DNA of 64,000 nucleotides from Methanobacterium sp. SMA-27 (GTDB lineage Archaea > Methanobacteriota > Methanobacteria > Methanobacteriales > Methanobacteriaceae): the NCBI RefSeq assembly GCF_000744455.1, contig NZ_JQLY01000001.1, positions 2,426,726-2,490,725 of the forward strand. The letters run 5' to 3'. The notes beneath the pieces are model-generated. The model was given only the letters and a program-made list of their open reading frames with translations. It was not told the DNA's origin and made no database searches. Of this stretch, positions 51,991 through 63,482 are shown in pieces; the first letter of the stretch is position 1, and every line of letters starts with the position of its first letter. Made by a program: the position numbers and the translations under genes.

Positions 51991-52416
51991 TCACCCAATC
52001 TCCGCCTTATTTGTTCTCCATGAGAAAGGACCAAGCTCTTTGACCTGCTCGCTTACGGTCTTCATGGCTTTGGCAAACTTTTCACCTTCAGAAGCAGAAA
52101 TCCAATCCAAATAGAATCTTCCTTCATCAATACCCAAGGTACTTATAACCTTTTTCAAAGCACTTATCCGACGATCACATGCATAATTTCCTCTATCATA
52201 GTGACAGTCTCCAAAGTGGCATCCAGCAACCATAACTCCGTCTGCCCCTTCATCAAATGCTTTTAGAATGAATAGAGGGTTTATTCTTCCCGAACACATC
52301 ACACGAATTATACGTACATTCGGGGGATATTGCATTCTTGCAGTACCTGCAGTGTCAGCTCCACCGTAGGAACACCAATTGCAACAAAATACTATTATTT
52401 TAGGATTCCATTCCAT
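51991..52416 (-). CDS. mvhD: MvhD-type [2Fe-2S] electron-transfer subunit (FlpD-like)
   Basis: 141 residues. Cysteines in [16 protein letters not shown] and GCHFGDCHY are the MvhD [2Fe-2S]-binding set. In methanogens MvhD or its homologue bridges the hydrogenase or formate dehydrogenase to HdrA of the heterodisulfide reductase complex. Its place 5' of an fdhB, away from any hydrogenase gene, indicates the formate-specific version. The ATG follows AGGAGGATAACAT. Confidence 0.93.
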   Translation of the reverse strand: MEWNPKIIVFCCNWCSYGGADTAGTARMQYPPNVRIIRVMCSGRINPLFILKAFDEGADGVMVAGCHFGDCHYDRGNYACDRRISALKKVISTLGIDEGRFYLDWISASEGEKFAKAMKTVSEQVKELGPFSWRTNKAEIG

Positions 52417-52755
52417 ATGTTATCCTCCTATGAGTTAATTTATTAATAAATGGTTAACCATTGAAACTGTTTAATTTAAACAGTTTATGGGTTTTTTTAA
52501 TACTCCATCAATATCATCTTAAATTTTAGAAAATTAATAAACCACATTTTGTAAAATACTAGACTCGAACCATTAAGAGGTGATTGAGCGAGAATCATTT
52601 TCAGGTACCTATTTCTTCTATTAATCAAAATGTGATTTACTAATGTTTACTGTAATTAAGATATAATGTGATCTTACAGTAACTCCATTTTTCCTTTTTT
52701 TTAAAAATTTAATGTATAGAAAGTGAGGTATTCCTCACCTTCTAACCACTAAGAC
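52417..52755. other. Intergenic region between fdhCAB and mvhD-fdhB
   Basis: A 339-bp AT-rich gap with its own promoter signals for mvhD. An inverted pair AAACTGTTTAATTTAAACAGTTT (52464-52486) forms a strong palindrome about 50 bp upstream of mvhD. It may be a regulatory site. No gene was recognised. Confidence 0.5.
52464..52486. promoter_or_regulatory. Palindrome upstream of mvhD-fdhB
   Basis: AAACTGTTT, a five-base spacer AATTT and AAACAGTTT form a 9-bp perfect inverted repeat about 50 bp before the mvhD start. The position suits an operator in the promoter/leader of the mvhD-fdhB transcript. It could alternatively be a hairpin. Confidence 0.5.
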
Positions 52756-53949
52756 CTATTTACCAGGCATTGTATAATAGGATAAAGGTGGTTTCTGTTC
52801 ATCCATTCCTCTGTTGTATCCATAGGTTTCCTGTAGTTGAGAATTTATTTCATGCCAGATTTTTGCTAATGGAATCTCGGCAGGACATACTTCCTCGCAC
52901 TGTCCGCAGTTGGTACAAGAATCCACCATATGAATCAACCTTTCCATGTGGAACATTGGTGATGGTGGAAGTTCACCTTTAGGTAGCCATTCAGGGCCGT
53001 TGCTTTCAAGAGTACATTCGGCACAGTAACAAATTGGGCAGGATTCCCTGCAACCGAAGCATTTTATGCATTTATCAAGTTCGTTCCTGTACTTCATCAG
53101 TGTGGTCATAATTTCCCCACCATCTTCCAGGAAATCCTTGGATTGCCATTTGTTTGCCAGCCTAACCATGGCTTTATCTATGGTTGCACGTATTTCAATA
53201 CCCTTAGGTATAGGTGCCTGCACGTTTAATGCACCGGCTGATATGGCTTTATCGAGGATTTCTGCACCTTTATCTGAGAATACTTCTATAAAGGTTGCTT
53301 TTCCTGCTAGCGGTCCTATTACTCCCCAGTTACCTAATGCCAGATCTGACATTTTTGGTATATTGTTTTCACATCTTCTGCAGTTGGTTCTTCGACCGAA
53401 TCCTTGATCCTCCAGCTCGTCTATACTTATTTCCTTTTCTTCATCTGCAGTCTCAATAATTAAATTTCCCTTTGCGATCTCCTCCTTCACAACGCTGTCA
53501 GGGTCGAGGTCGTAGAATTTTTCTATCATTTCACGAGCCTGAACTGGTGGTAATGTCCCTCCACAGTTAACCCCAACCATTATAACATTATCTGCATCTA
53601 CTTTATCCCTTTTCATTAGCTCTACAAGGGTCATTGCATCACAAGGTTTGGTTGTAACGGCTAATTTAATGTCCTTTCCGCCTTTAAGATATTTTTCAAC
53701 GGTTTTGGCCATGTTCAGTGTACCGCAGTGTAGGGATCCTGCTGATTCTATGATTTTTTCAGGGTCGGTTATTAATGTGGGCACTGCATCATACAGGTCT
53801 GCGCCTTTTTTCACGGCTAGAACTGCATCTACTATGCCTTCCTCAAGCATGAATTTCAGTATTGAGGTTACTGCTCCACCACATTCTCCACTTTCAGCAA
53901 TTTCTTCGTTAGGAGACCATGCATAATACATATCGTTTACTTCAACCAT
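52756..53949 (-). CDS. fdhB: F420-dependent formate dehydrogenase beta subunit, copy 1 (FdhA-linked)
   Basis: About 397 residues. The FrhB-like domain begins [22 protein letters not shown]. Iron-sulfur motifs are [16 protein letters not shown] and [12 protein letters not shown]. It forms FdhAB and reduces F420. It starts 5 bp after fdhA with GGGTGATC as binding site, so it belongs to fdhCAB. The protein is closely similar to the MvhD-linked copy, differing mainly near the C-terminus and at scattered positions. Confidence 0.95.
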   Translation of the reverse strand: MVEVNDMYYAWSPNEEIAESGECGGAVTSILKFMLEEGIVDAVLAVKKGADLYDAVPTLITDPEKIIESAGSLHCGTLNMAKTVEKYLKGGKDIKLAVTTKPCDAMTLVELMKRDKVDADNVIMVGVNCGGTLPPVQAREMIEKFYDLDPDSVVKEEIAKGNLIIETADEEKEISIDELEDQGFGRRTNCRRCENNIPKMSDLALGNWGVIGPLAGKATFIEVFSDKGAEILDKAISAGALNVQAPIPKGIEIRATIDKAMVRLANKWQSKDFLEDGGEIMTTLMKYRNELDKCIKCFGCRESCPICYCAECTLESNGPEWLPKGELPPSPMFHMERLIHMVDSCTNCGQCEEVCPAEIPLAKIWHEINSQLQETYGYNRGMDEQKPPLSYYTMPGK

Positions 53950-53954
53950 TTGGA

Positions 53955-56006
53955 TCACCCCATTTTCTCTAGGCTTGCTGCAGATACCTTGAATTCTGGC
54001 ATTTTAGCTGCAGGATCTAATGCAAAACTTTGAGTTAATGTGTTGGCTGCACACTCCACAAAGTGGAATGGTACAAATATTATTCCTTTCATTATATCAG
54101 GAGTGACTCTGGCAGCAATTTCAATTACTCCACGTCTTGTCCTGACACGAATCATTTCTTTATTTTTTATTCCAAGTTCGGCTGCATCTTCTGTGTTGAT
54201 TTCTACGTAACCTGTTGGAACTTCACGGTCGAGGGTCGCTGATCTTCTCGTCATACTACCAGTATGCCAGTGGAACAGAATACGTCCAGTTGTAAGTGTA
54301 AATGGATACTCTTCATCTGGAAGTTCAGCAGCTGCTATGAATTCGATTGGCATTAATACTCCAAGACCATCGGCAGTTGCAAACTGTTCTCCCCAAAGTA
54401 TAGGAGTTCCAGGATGTGTTTCATCTGGGCATGGCCAGTGTAGAGCCTCTGGTTTGGACAGTCTTTCTTTGTTCATACCTGCATACTGAGGTGTGACAGT
54501 TCTTACTTCTTCAAAGATCTCCTGTGGTGAGTTATAGTTGAATAGGTCAGAGCCCATTCTTGTTGCAATATCGGAGATTATTTCCCAGTCAGCTCTTGCT
54601 TCACCCGGTGCGTCAACTGCTTTTCTTATGTACTGCACACGTCTTTCTGTGCTTGTGAATGTTCCGTCTTTTTCAGCCCACGAAGTTGCAGGAAGTACTA
54701 CATCTGCTAGTGCTGCTGTTTCAGTCATGAAGATATCCTGTACAACTAAGAAGTCCAGGTTTTCAAGACCCGCACTAACGTGGCTAATATCAGGGTCTGA
54801 GACCATTGGGTTTTCACCCATTATATACATCCCCTTGATATCGCCATCGTATGCTCCGTTCATCATTTCAATTACAGTTATACCTGGTTTGCAGTTAAGA
54901 TCTCCACATCCCCATGCAGTCCTCATCTTTCCGGCTATCTCTTCTTCTATGACTTTCTGGTATCCGGGGTAGCTTACTGGGAGTGCTCCCATATCACATG
55001 CTCCCTGAACGTTGTTTTGTCCCCTTAGGGGGTTAACTCCAGTACCCGGCCTTCCAATGTTACCTGTAATCATAGCAAGGTTCGATGTTGACATAACGTT
55101 GTCTGTACCTGTTGTATGTTGAGTTATACCCATAGAATAAACAATCGCTGCATTTTCTGCCTTTGCATACATGATTGCAGCTTCTTTAATCAGATCAGGT
55201 GATGCTTCAGTTATTTCTGCAACCTTGTCAAGAGGATAGTTTTTGACAACTTCTTTCAGTTCTTCAAAGTTTTTTGTCCTTTTTTCAATGAAATCTTTGT
55301 CTTCAAGTCCTTCTGAAATTATTACGTTCATCATGGCGTTCATTAATGCCACGTCTGTCCCTGACTTAAATGGTATATACAAGTCTGCTTTTTTAGCAGA
55401 AGGTGTGAATCTTGGATCTGCGACTATTAGTTTTGCTCCTCTAGCTTTTGCTTGTAATATTCTTCTCCACATAAGTGGATGTTGTTCTAGGGTGTTGGAT
55501 CCTATTATAAAAATAACATCAGCAAATTCTATACTCTTAAGGGAGTTAGTCATAGCTCCTGACCCAAAGGTTTGGGCAAGTCCTGCAACCGTAGGGCCGT
55601 GACAAAGCCTTGCACAGTGGTCTATGTTGTGTGTTCCTACTACGGTACGCACAAGTTTCTGCATCAAGTAGTTTTCCTCATTTGTACATCTTGCAGATGA
55701 AAGAAATGCAAGAGATTCTGGATTTGTTTCTTTTAATTCGGTTAGTTTGGATGCAACAAGGTCTAATGCTTCGTCCCATGATGCTTCCCTAAATTCACCG
55801 CCTTCTTTGATTAATGGTGTAGTTAACCTGTCGTCTCTGTGAACAAACTCGTATGAAAAATTACCCTTAGGACATAATTTTCCTTCGTTTACTGGGTTCC
55901 TTTTCCATGGTTCGACACCTTCAAGTTTCCCGTCTACACTTACTAAATTAAATCCACATCCACATCCACAGTAGGGACATGTTGTTGGAGTATATTGGAT
56001 ATTCAT
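53955..56006 (-). CDS. fdhA: Formate dehydrogenase alpha (catalytic) subunit
   Basis: 683-residue molybdopterin oxidoreductase. The N-terminal [4Fe-4S] set is [12 protein letters not shown] with Cys45. The metal ligand is Cys135 in [13 protein letters not shown], a cysteine rather than selenocysteine. Cofactor-binding stretches include [13 protein letters not shown] and [10 protein letters not shown], and a C-terminal dinucleotide-binding domain follows ([18 protein letters not shown]). It oxidises formate to CO2. The ATG follows CGGAGGGAAAAA. fdhC lies 240 bp upstream and fdhB follows 5 bp downstream. Confidence 0.96.
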   Translation of the reverse strand: MNIQYTPTTCPYCGCGCGFNLVSVDGKLEGVEPWKRNPVNEGKLCPKGNFSYEFVHRDDRLTTPLIKEGGEFREASWDEALDLVASKLTELKETNPESLAFLSSARCTNEENYLMQKLVRTVVGTHNIDHCARLCHGPTVAGLAQTFGSGAMTNSLKSIEFADVIFIIGSNTLEQHPLMWRRILQAKARGAKLIVADPRFTPSAKKADLYIPFKSGTDVALMNAMMNVIISEGLEDKDFIEKRTKNFEELKEVVKNYPLDKVAEITEASPDLIKEAAIMYAKAENAAIVYSMGITQHTTGTDNVMSTSNLAMITGNIGRPGTGVNPLRGQNNVQGACDMGALPVSYPGYQKVIEEEIAGKMRTAWGCGDLNCKPGITVIEMMNGAYDGDIKGMYIMGENPMVSDPDISHVSAGLENLDFLVVQDIFMTETAALADVVLPATSWAEKDGTFTSTERRVQYIRKAVDAPGEARADWEIISDIATRMGSDLFNYNSPQEIFEEVRTVTPQYAGMNKERLSKPEALHWPCPDETHPGTPILWGEQFATADGLGVLMPIEFIAAAELPDEEYPFTLTTGRILFHWHTGSMTRRSATLDREVPTGYVEINTEDAAELGIKNKEMIRVRTRRGVIEIAARVTPDIMKGIIFVPFHFVECAANTLTQSFALDPAAKMPEFKVSAASLEKMG

Positions 56007-56137
56007 TTTTTCCCTCCGAAATTGATTGATATAATATTGACATACAAAATTCCTTCAATTTACATGACTAATTCATATAGATTTTGGATTTAAGTATTTT
56101 CAAGTGATAAGTAATACGTGTTAAATGTGTGGTTTGA

Positions 56138-56154
56138 CTATCATTTCCTGATAG
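56138..56154. promoter_or_regulatory. Inverted repeat between fdhC and fdhA
   Basis: CTATCA (56138-56143) and TGATAG (56149-56154) with a 5-base loop in the 240-bp fdhC-fdhA gap. It could be an RNA hairpin affecting the relative levels of fdhC and fdhA, or a chance repeat. Confidence 0.35.
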
Positions 56155-56246
56155 AATGGGAGTTCCATTTCTCCAAAAAAAAATGAAAATGGAAAGATTT
56201 CACAAACCTTACCAATTTTTATATATTTACCTTTCTTTCTGCAATA

Positions 56247-57088
<842 letters not shown>

Positions 57089-57210
57089 TTTTCCCCCTTT
57101 TACATTATTCAACATTTCTTAATCACGTATTTCTGAATAATCACGAATTTTCCTGAAATAATCAATTCCCCTTAAGAGGATTAGTGATCTGAGGGTTGGT
57201 TTTAATTCTC

Positions 57211-57224
57211 CATGAATATTCATG
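57211..57224. promoter_or_regulatory. Perfect 14-bp palindrome upstream of fdhC
   Basis: CATGAATATTCATG reads the same on both strands. It lies about 125 bp before fdhC and is followed by another ATTCAT at 57229. Its symmetry suits a dimeric regulator such as a formate- or hydrogen-responsive repressor; no factor is assigned. Confidence 0.5.
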
Positions 57225-57300
57225 ATGTATTCATAAACATTCCTCTATTAATGTTTAATATAACCTTTATGAACAGGTAAGATTCCGAAAAGATTATAAG

Positions 57301-57332
57301 CGTTAAGTAGTTAAATTCATATCGTTAAGTAG
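57301..57332. repeat. Direct repeat CGTTAAGTAG x2, 22-bp period
   Basis: CGTTAAGTAG at 57301-57310 and again at 57323-57332, start-to-start 22 bp, or two helical turns. This geometry is typical of tandem sites on one face of DNA. They lie about 215-245 bp from the fdhC start. Confidence 0.55.
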
Positions 57333-57447
57333 GAAAAAGGGCATTTATTTACTAATTTTAGAAAAGAATTTAATTTTTGGGAAAAAGTTCAAAAAAGGAT
57401 TAATAATTATAAAAAAATAATTTTTTAGGAATTATCCACAGCCCTTA

Positions 57448-57693
57448 TTATTTTTTTCCTCTGATCTGTTCTTCTATTTCCTTTTGAATTTCTTTTTCAT
57501 CTTTCCCTTTTATTTGTTCTTCTATTTCTTTTTCAATTTTGGCCTTAACTTGTCCTCTTATTTGTTCTTCTACTTCTTTTTCAATTTTGGCCTTAACTTG
57601 TCCTCTTATTTGCTCCTCTACTTCTGCTTCAATTTCGGCCTGAATTTTTCCCTTAATCTGCTCCCTGATTTCCTTTTCAAGTTCTTTTGTCAT
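57448..57693 (-). CDS. Small charged repeat protein (16-residue tandem repeats)
   Basis: 81 residues, almost entirely Glu, Lys, Ile, Gln and Arg. It has a 16-residue repeat [16 protein letters not shown], then a second with EI, and degenerate units on both sides. At DNA level a 48-bp unit recurs at 57511, 57559 and 57607. The pattern predicts a long amphipathic helix, likely a coiled coil or a surface-binding helix. No family was recognised. The frame is open and keeps its periodicity, which supports real translation. An AGGTGATACG-like site precedes the ATG. Confidence 0.7.
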   Translation of the reverse strand: MTKELEKEIREQIKGKIQAEIEAEVEEQIRGQVKAKIEKEVEEQIRGQVKAKIEKEIEEQIKGKDEKEIQKEIEEQIRGKK

Positions 57694-58184
57694 ACACGTA
57701 TCACCTAACTCTTATTTTAGACATTCTGTTAATATATTCTATTATCATATTAAAATATATAAAGATTTTTATTTCTTTATTTTGTAGAATAAACTACACT
57801 GATAGAGTATATAAATAAATCAGCTCATATTTAACATTAAAAAGTTTGGAAAACAAACTGATGATGAAAATGAAATAATAACTAAAACTGTTTTAATATT
57901 GTATCAGGTTTTTAAGAATTATCCTTTTTCTTTCTGTCTGGACTAACAACTATGTGATGTATCAAATTTTAACTTCGTAATTTCTAAGATTTACTATTGA
58001 TATCCAAGGATCCAATTAATTCATATAAATACCAACATTCATCACTTTATTATTAATATAATTTCAAATAATTTATGATCCAAATATACAACTAAAATAA
58101 AATAACAATTTGTTAGAGACTAAAAGGTGAACTAAACAATATTAATAAGTTATTAAATTTAAATATAAAATATAGGTGTTGCCA
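57694..58184. other. AT-rich divergent intergenic region, no gene recognised
   Basis: About 490 bp between the repeat protein and nrdD copy B. The last ~20 bases (ataaaatataggtgttgcca) are nearly the same as before nrdD copy A and hold its ribosome binding site. The rest differs from the copy A upstream region. No gene was seen. Confidence 0.45.
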
Positions 58185-60506
58185 ATGAGGGATGATATAG
58201 AACGGGATGGGATGATTATTGCTTCTCTTCCTACGCGGGCGCAGGTTTGTGTCGTGAAGAATAATGGGATTTTTGAGAGATTTTCTCATGAGAAGGTTGT
58301 TAAGTCTTGTTTGATGGTTGGTTCTTCGTTGTGGGCTGCGGAGCAGATTGCTGCGTATGTTGGTAAGGCGGCTTATGATGGTGTTTCTACTGCTGAGATT
58401 AAGATGTTGGTTTATGATTGTTTGAAGCGGGTTGATCGTAAGGTTGCGGATAAGTATTTGGCATCTAATGCTTTACGCGTGCGTACTTCTAGGGATACTA
58501 TTGAGTCTTTTGATCAGAGGAAGATTGAGAAGACTTTGATGGTTGAGACGGATGCTTCTGGGGAGTTATCTCGTAGGATTGCAACTGATGTTTGGAAGGA
58601 GCTTAAGAAGTTGGATGTTGATTATTTAACTGCTCCGATGATTAGGGAGATTGTTAACACTAAATTGGTTGAGAATGGTCTTGAAACTTTGCGTAAGAAG
58701 TATACTCGTCTTGGTATTCCTGTTTATAATATTACTAATCTTATAAGGAATGGTTCGCGTGATAATGCGAATATGGTCCATAATCCTGAGACAGTGCATA
58801 AGTATGTTGCTGATGAGGCGTTGAAGCAGTATGCTTTGCTGCGTATTCTTCCGAATGAATTGGCGGATGCGCATCTGGGCGGGGATATTCATATTCATGA
58901 CTTGGAGTTCTTTGCGGGCCGTCCTATAAATTGTTTGCAGCATGATTTACGTTTGTTTATTAAACATGGGCTTAAAGTGGATGGTACGGGTGATCATACG
59001 TCTGTTGCGGGCCCTCCTAATCATATTGAGACTCTTATGAATCATTCTGGAGAGATTATGCTTGCTGCTCAGCAGAATATGAGTGGTGGACAGTCTATGA
59101 GTCTTTGGAATGTTTTTGTGGCTCCTTTTGCTGCGGGCCAGCCGTATGAGAAGGTAAAACAGGCTGTTCAGATGTTTATCTATAATTTGAATATGGCTTA
59201 TGCTGCTCGTGGTTCTCAGGTTCCTTTTACCTCTATTAACCTTGAATTCAGTGTTCCCAAGTTTTTGGAGGATGTAACTGCTTATGGTCCTAAAGGTAAA
59301 AATGTAGGTGTTTATGGGGACTTTGAAGAGGAAACACGATTGTTGCAACGTGCTTTTACTGAGACTTTGCTTGAAGGTGATTCTGATGGTAAACCTCATC
59401 TTTTCCCGAATACTATCTATGTTTTAAGGGATAAGATTCTTAATGGAGGATTTGAAGAGGATATTAGACGTGTACATGAGCTTTCAGCCAAGTATGGTAC
59501 TGCTTACTTTGTGAATATGCTTCCAAAGTACAGGGGTAATATGGCTAATTATATGGGCTGCAGAACCTCATTAAGTGATAATTGGACTGGTGACTGGGAT
59601 AAGGATTGTTTCAGAACAGGTAACTTGGCTTATGTTACTTTGAACCTTCCTAGGATTGCCTATAACTCCCGGGATGATGATGATGTCTTTGATTATTTGG
59701 ACTCTTATATGAGTATCGGTGAAGAGGTGTTGATGCTCAGGCGTGAGCAGGCTTTGAATTGTCTGGATAATTATAATTTACTCCCATTTTTAACTCAGGA
59801 GGCTGATGAGGAACGTTATTATCAGGTGGATAATTCAACACTTTCATTTGGTTTTGTGGGTCTTAATGAGATGTTACTGGCCCATTGTGGTGAGGGTATT
59901 GAGGATCCGGATGCTAGGAACTTTGGTATTAAGGTAGTTAAGTATATGAATAAGCGTACGGAGGAGTTGAAGAAGGAAACTGGTTTGAGGTGGACAGTTC
60001 TTCAGACGCCGGCTGAGTCTACTGCTTATCGTTTTGCAACGTTAGATAAGGAGAAGTTTGGTGATAGGGCGATTTTACAGGGTGATGAGTTGGCTTCTTA
60101 TTATACTAATTCTTCCCATGTTCCTGTGAATTCGGATGTTTTGTTGCCTGAGAAAATTAAAATAGAGGAGAAATTCCATCCTATAACGTTGGGTGGTCAT
60201 ATTTTCCACGCCTTTATGGGTGAGGCGTATTCAGATCCTGATTCTTTGATGAGTCTCACCAATAAGATCGCGAAGAAAAGTGATATTGGATTTTGGGCCT
60301 ACAGTTCTGCACTTAGCTTCTGTATTAAGTGTAAAACACTTATGAAAGGTCTTCAAACAAAATGTGGAACTTGTGGTGAAGAAACAGAAGTTGAATGGTA
60401 CGATCGTATCACAGGATATGTTCAACAAGTAGGAAGGTCTAGATCAGCATCGGGCGGTTGGAATCCTGGTAAAATGAGGGAACTAATGGATAGAAAGAGG
60501 TTTTAA
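58185..60506 (+). CDS. nrdD: Anaerobic ribonucleoside-triphosphate reductase, copy B
   Basis: A 773-residue class III ribonucleotide reductase with the same domain order as copy A: two ATP-cone-like segments, catalytic barrel, CXXC zinc pair, and ITGYV radical-site glycine. Residues 1-235 differ at scattered positions from copy A and use many different synonymous codons (G/T-ending). From 58890 the DNA is identical to copy A for the rest of the gene. The ATG follows TAGGTGTTG. If the junction is an assembly artefact, the true 3' end of this gene may differ from what is shown. Confidence 0.9.
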   Translation: MRDDIERDGMIIASLPTRAQVCVVKNNGIFERFSHEKVVKSCLMVGSSLWAAEQIAAYVGKAAYDGVSTAEIKMLVYDCLKRVDRKVADKYLASNALRVRTSRDTIESFDQRKIEKTLMVETDASGELSRRIATDVWKELKKLDVDYLTAPMIREIVNTKLVENGLETLRKKYTRLGIPVYNITNLIRNGSRDNANMVHNPETVHKYVADEALKQYALLRILPNELADAHLGGDIHIHDLEFFAGRPINCLQHDLRLFIKHGLKVDGTGDHTSVAGPPNHIETLMNHSGEIMLAAQQNMSGGQSMSLWNVFVAPFAAGQPYEKVKQAVQMFIYNLNMAYAARGSQVPFTSINLEFSVPKFLEDVTAYGPKGKNVGVYGDFEEETRLLQRAFTETLLEGDSDGKPHLFPNTIYVLRDKILNGGFEEDIRRVHELSAKYGTAYFVNMLPKYRGNMANYMGCRTSLSDNWTGDWDKDCFRTGNLAYVTLNLPRIAYNSRDDDDVFDYLDSYMSIGEEVLMLRREQALNCLDNYNLLPFLTQEADEERYYQVDNSTLSFGFVGLNEMLLAHCGEGIEDPDARNFGIKVVKYMNKRTEELKKETGLRWTVLQTPAESTAYRFATLDKEKFGDRAILQGDELASYYTNSSHVPVNSDVLLPEKIKIEEKFHPITLGGHIFHAFMGEAYSDPDSLMSLTNKIAKKSDIGFWAYSSALSFCIKCKTLMKGLQTKCGTCGEETEVEWYDRITGYVQQVGRSRSASGGWNPGKMRELMDRKRF

Positions 60507-60575
60507 CTGTCTATAAATTTTTTATATTTTTTTTTAAGGATTATTTTTTTTGAAACTAATAACGGAGAAGTTGAG

Positions 60576-60935
60576 ATGACAGCTGAAGCTGACGAATAGA
60601 AACTACTGAAGAGAATGAAAGAACTTCATAGAGAAATAGATGTGATGAAAGATAATAAATTAGATTGTCTGAAATCAATTTGGATTACATCAAAAATGAA
60701 CTTTTTACTCTGGATTTTATGAAAACTCAAGACAGATTTTTCAAGTTTTGAAAAGATGATTAAATCTACAAGTTTCAAAATAGAAAATGAGATTGAATTT
60801 AGGGATGCAACAGACACAGTTGAGTGGAATCAGTACATTATGAAAAATACTGAATTTAAAAATTGGAATGAAATGTTACGAACCGCAGTGATTGATAGGG
60901 CAACTAGAAAGTTTATGGTTAAAACATTGTTGTAA
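60576..60935 (+). pseudogene. Decayed hypothetical gene downstream of nrdD (right copy)
   Basis: Base-identical to 36471-36830, including the early stop codon after seven codons and the later frame changes. It is therefore already a pseudogene in both copies. The family is not recognised. Confidence 0.5.
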
Positions 60936-61016
60936 TTTTTGAAACTTTTAATATAATTGAAAATCTATGTAATATTTTGATATTATGAATTTTTTAATAA
61001 ATGTTTGTGATGATTT

Positions 61017-62270
61017 ATGGATCAGAATGTAGTTTACCAAAGGATCAATGAACTGTGCAATGCTTTCAAAGAAAAACAGATTGAGATATTTCACTGGCTT
61101 CATCAGCATCCCGAACTTGCCTTTCAAGAGTTTCAGTCAGGACAGTATATTGTAGATTGTCTAAATGAAATAAATGGAATTGAAGTAGTCTATCCTATTG
61201 CGAAAACAGGAATCAAAGCAGTGCTTCACGGTGAAAATCCAGGACCTACAGTTTCATTACGAGCTGACTTTGATGCATTGCCAGTAAAAGAAGAAACAAA
61301 CCTAGATTATGCATCAAAGTCTAAAGGGATATATATAATGGACAGAAGACCTATGTAGCTCATGCGTGTGGTCATGATGCAAGTGCTTCATCTGCATTAG
61401 GTACTGCGAAAGTTTTAAGTCAACTTAAAAATGAGTTAAATGGTAAAGTTGTTTTCTTATTCCAACCTGCAGAAGAGGGTGCACCTCAGGGTATGGTTGG
61501 TGGTGCTGAACTAATGGTTAAAGCAGGTGCCTTAAAAAACCCTGATGTTCACGCAATATTTGCACTACATCCTTACAGCAAAGCTTATCCTGGAAACGTG
61601 TTATTAAGTAAAGGGATCACACATGCAAGCTTAAACGATTTAATAATCAAAATCAAAGGGATCCAAGCTCATGGCTCAATGCCATGGGTGGGTAAGGATC
61701 CTATTTTGGCTGGAGCAGCAATCATAAATGCACTGCAGTCAATTATCAGTAGAGAAGTTGATCTAATGAGAGGTGCAGCTGTTATTACTGTAGGATACTT
61801 TCACGGAGGCATTAAAGTTAATATAATTCCTAAAACAGCTGAAATGGGTTTAACAATCAGATCTCTTGATGATAGTACACAAAACTGCTTTTAAAACGTA
61901 TAACTGAAGTTGCAGATTTAACTGCTAGAGCGCAATGGGTGTGAGGTCGAAATTATCCCTGGACAACATGATCCATTGAACAGAAACAATAATGAACTAT
62001 GCAAAAATATGCTACCAACTCTTCAAAGAGTTGCAGGAAAAGATAAACTCAATTATAAACATGCCACCACAGGTTCAGAAGATTTTTCATATTTCTCTCA
62101 GAAAATTCCTGGTTTTATACTTGCATTTTGGAAGTGCACCTTTAGAATTTCCACTATCCCAATCAAAACCCAACCATCATCCTGGATTTCAAGTAGATGA
62201 GCTTGCTTTAAAATTTGCAACTAAATTAGAATGTAACTTATTATATGATTATCTTAGAAACAATTCCTAA
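61017..62270 (+). pseudogene. M20 amidohydrolase, frameshifted right copy
   Basis: Same sequence as the intact gene at 36911 apart from four indels. These are an extra TA at ~61334, loss of one A at ~61882, an extra A at ~61935 and an extra T at ~62117. The net change is +3 bases, but the frame is broken between them. Fragments encode the N-terminal ADFDALP, the central GGAELMVKAG and C-terminal FQVDELALKF parts. Either decay after duplication or uncorrected sequence errors explain it. Confidence 0.8.
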
Positions 62271-62300
62271 ATTTAAACTACTTAATCAATTTGAATAATC

Positions 62301-63473
62301 TTATTTTCTATTTTTGTATTCAAGAATGGTATGTACTGGAGAACCATTTTTGAATAGTATAGGCTTAGTTACTGATTCTGAAGAAGTTCCGAAGCCATGT
62401 GCTATCATCGTATGTCTTCCAGGTCCGCCTGCTACAACCAAAACTATATCTTGCGGTGAACGTGTTATAGGGACATTACCATCAATAATCCATTTATCAT
62501 CAAGTTTCCTTCCTCCTTTGTCTCCATGTTCAATAGGAACAACAGAATTTTCATGCAAAAATTTTTTTACATCATATTTATTCAATCCGTCTTTTGAGAT
62601 GGTTTCAGCATGTTCTGGGCTCATTATCACTAAGATTTCTCCAGGAACGTGGCTGTTGTTACATCCTGCTGTTGAAGCTGTGTGTGCTATTGTTTCCAAG
62701 AGATCTTCTGCATTTGTGCTTCGATGATCATTAACATTGTGAGGTGCTTCTACAGCAATAACTGTAGATGTACTTGTGTCTGGTTCAAAACCACGTTCAA
62801 TATGTAATGATTCCCAGGGATTCTCAGATTCATTTTCGGCAAATACGTAGCTGTACTTGGCTGGGGATCCCATTGTAGAGTGGTCTCCAATCCCGGGAAC
62901 AGCTCCTGCAATATTTATTAAACATAATCTTAATGCTCTACCTATACTGGCATTTGCAAGATTGCCTGGACCAAGACACCCTACACCACTTGCAGCGTCA
63001 ATTTCTCTAGGAATGGGACCATTGAGGATCATGCATATAGAAACGGGATGGGTGGTTGCATTAACACTTGTAAGATTGAATTTTTTACTCGAAATTGCTT
63101 CTATCCCATGCTGTATTACTGGCATAAACTGTGGTTGACATCCTGCCATTACAGAATTGATTGCTACTTTTTCAACTGTGGCTTTTCCTTGTCTTGGCGG
63201 TAGTACTGCAATAATATCCTCTGAGGCAAGATCTGTATAATTTAGAAATTTTCTGATTCTTTCCCCAGTTGGTGGTATAATTGGGAGACCATCTGTCATT
63301 CTGCGAATGTAGAAATTGTAACTGGTTTTTTCAGGATCTGGATCTACAAAAACCTCAATATCATCTGTTCTATTTATACAGAGACGCTCATTTTTTACAT
63401 CATTCGATTCTAGGATATCATCAAATTGAACAACTGCAATCCATTTTGAATGTAATTTATTATTTCTGGCCAT
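62301..63473 (-). CDS. UGSC-cassette large partner, right copy
   Basis: 390 residues, the same as the protein at 38192 except near residues 10-17. There a one-base insertion plus a four-base net loss replaces the CSCS-containing segment with KWIAVVQF before the frame recovers. The rest ([37 protein letters not shown]) is unchanged. The frame is open, but the local change looks like an indel artefact. Confidence 0.65.
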   Translation of the reverse strand: MARNNKLHSKWIAVVQFDDILESNDVKNERLCINRTDDIEVFVDPDPEKTSYNFYIRRMTDGLPIIPPTGERIRKFLNYTDLASEDIIAVLPPRQGKATVEKVAINSVMAGCQPQFMPVIQHGIEAISSKKFNLTSVNATTHPVSICMILNGPIPREIDAASGVGCLGPGNLANASIGRALRLCLINIAGAVPGIGDHSTMGSPAKYSYVFAENESENPWESLHIERGFEPDTSTSTVIAVEAPHNVNDHRSTNAEDLLETIAHTASTAGCNNSHVPGEILVIMSPEHAETISKDGLNKYDVKKFLHENSVVPIEHGDKGGRKLDDKWIIDGNVPITRSPQDIVLVVAGGPGRHTMIAHGFGTSSESVTKPILFKNGSPVHTILEYKNRK

Positions 63474-63482
63474 GTTTTCACT

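Noticed and set aside
53955..56006. Possible selenocysteine in FdhA
   Set aside because: The metal-ligand position reads as cysteine (Cys135) and no in-frame TGA interrupts the gene.
57511..57654. Three 48-bp repeats considered as a CRISPR array
   Set aside because: The units are directly adjacent, without unique spacers, and encode a regular 16-residue protein repeat.
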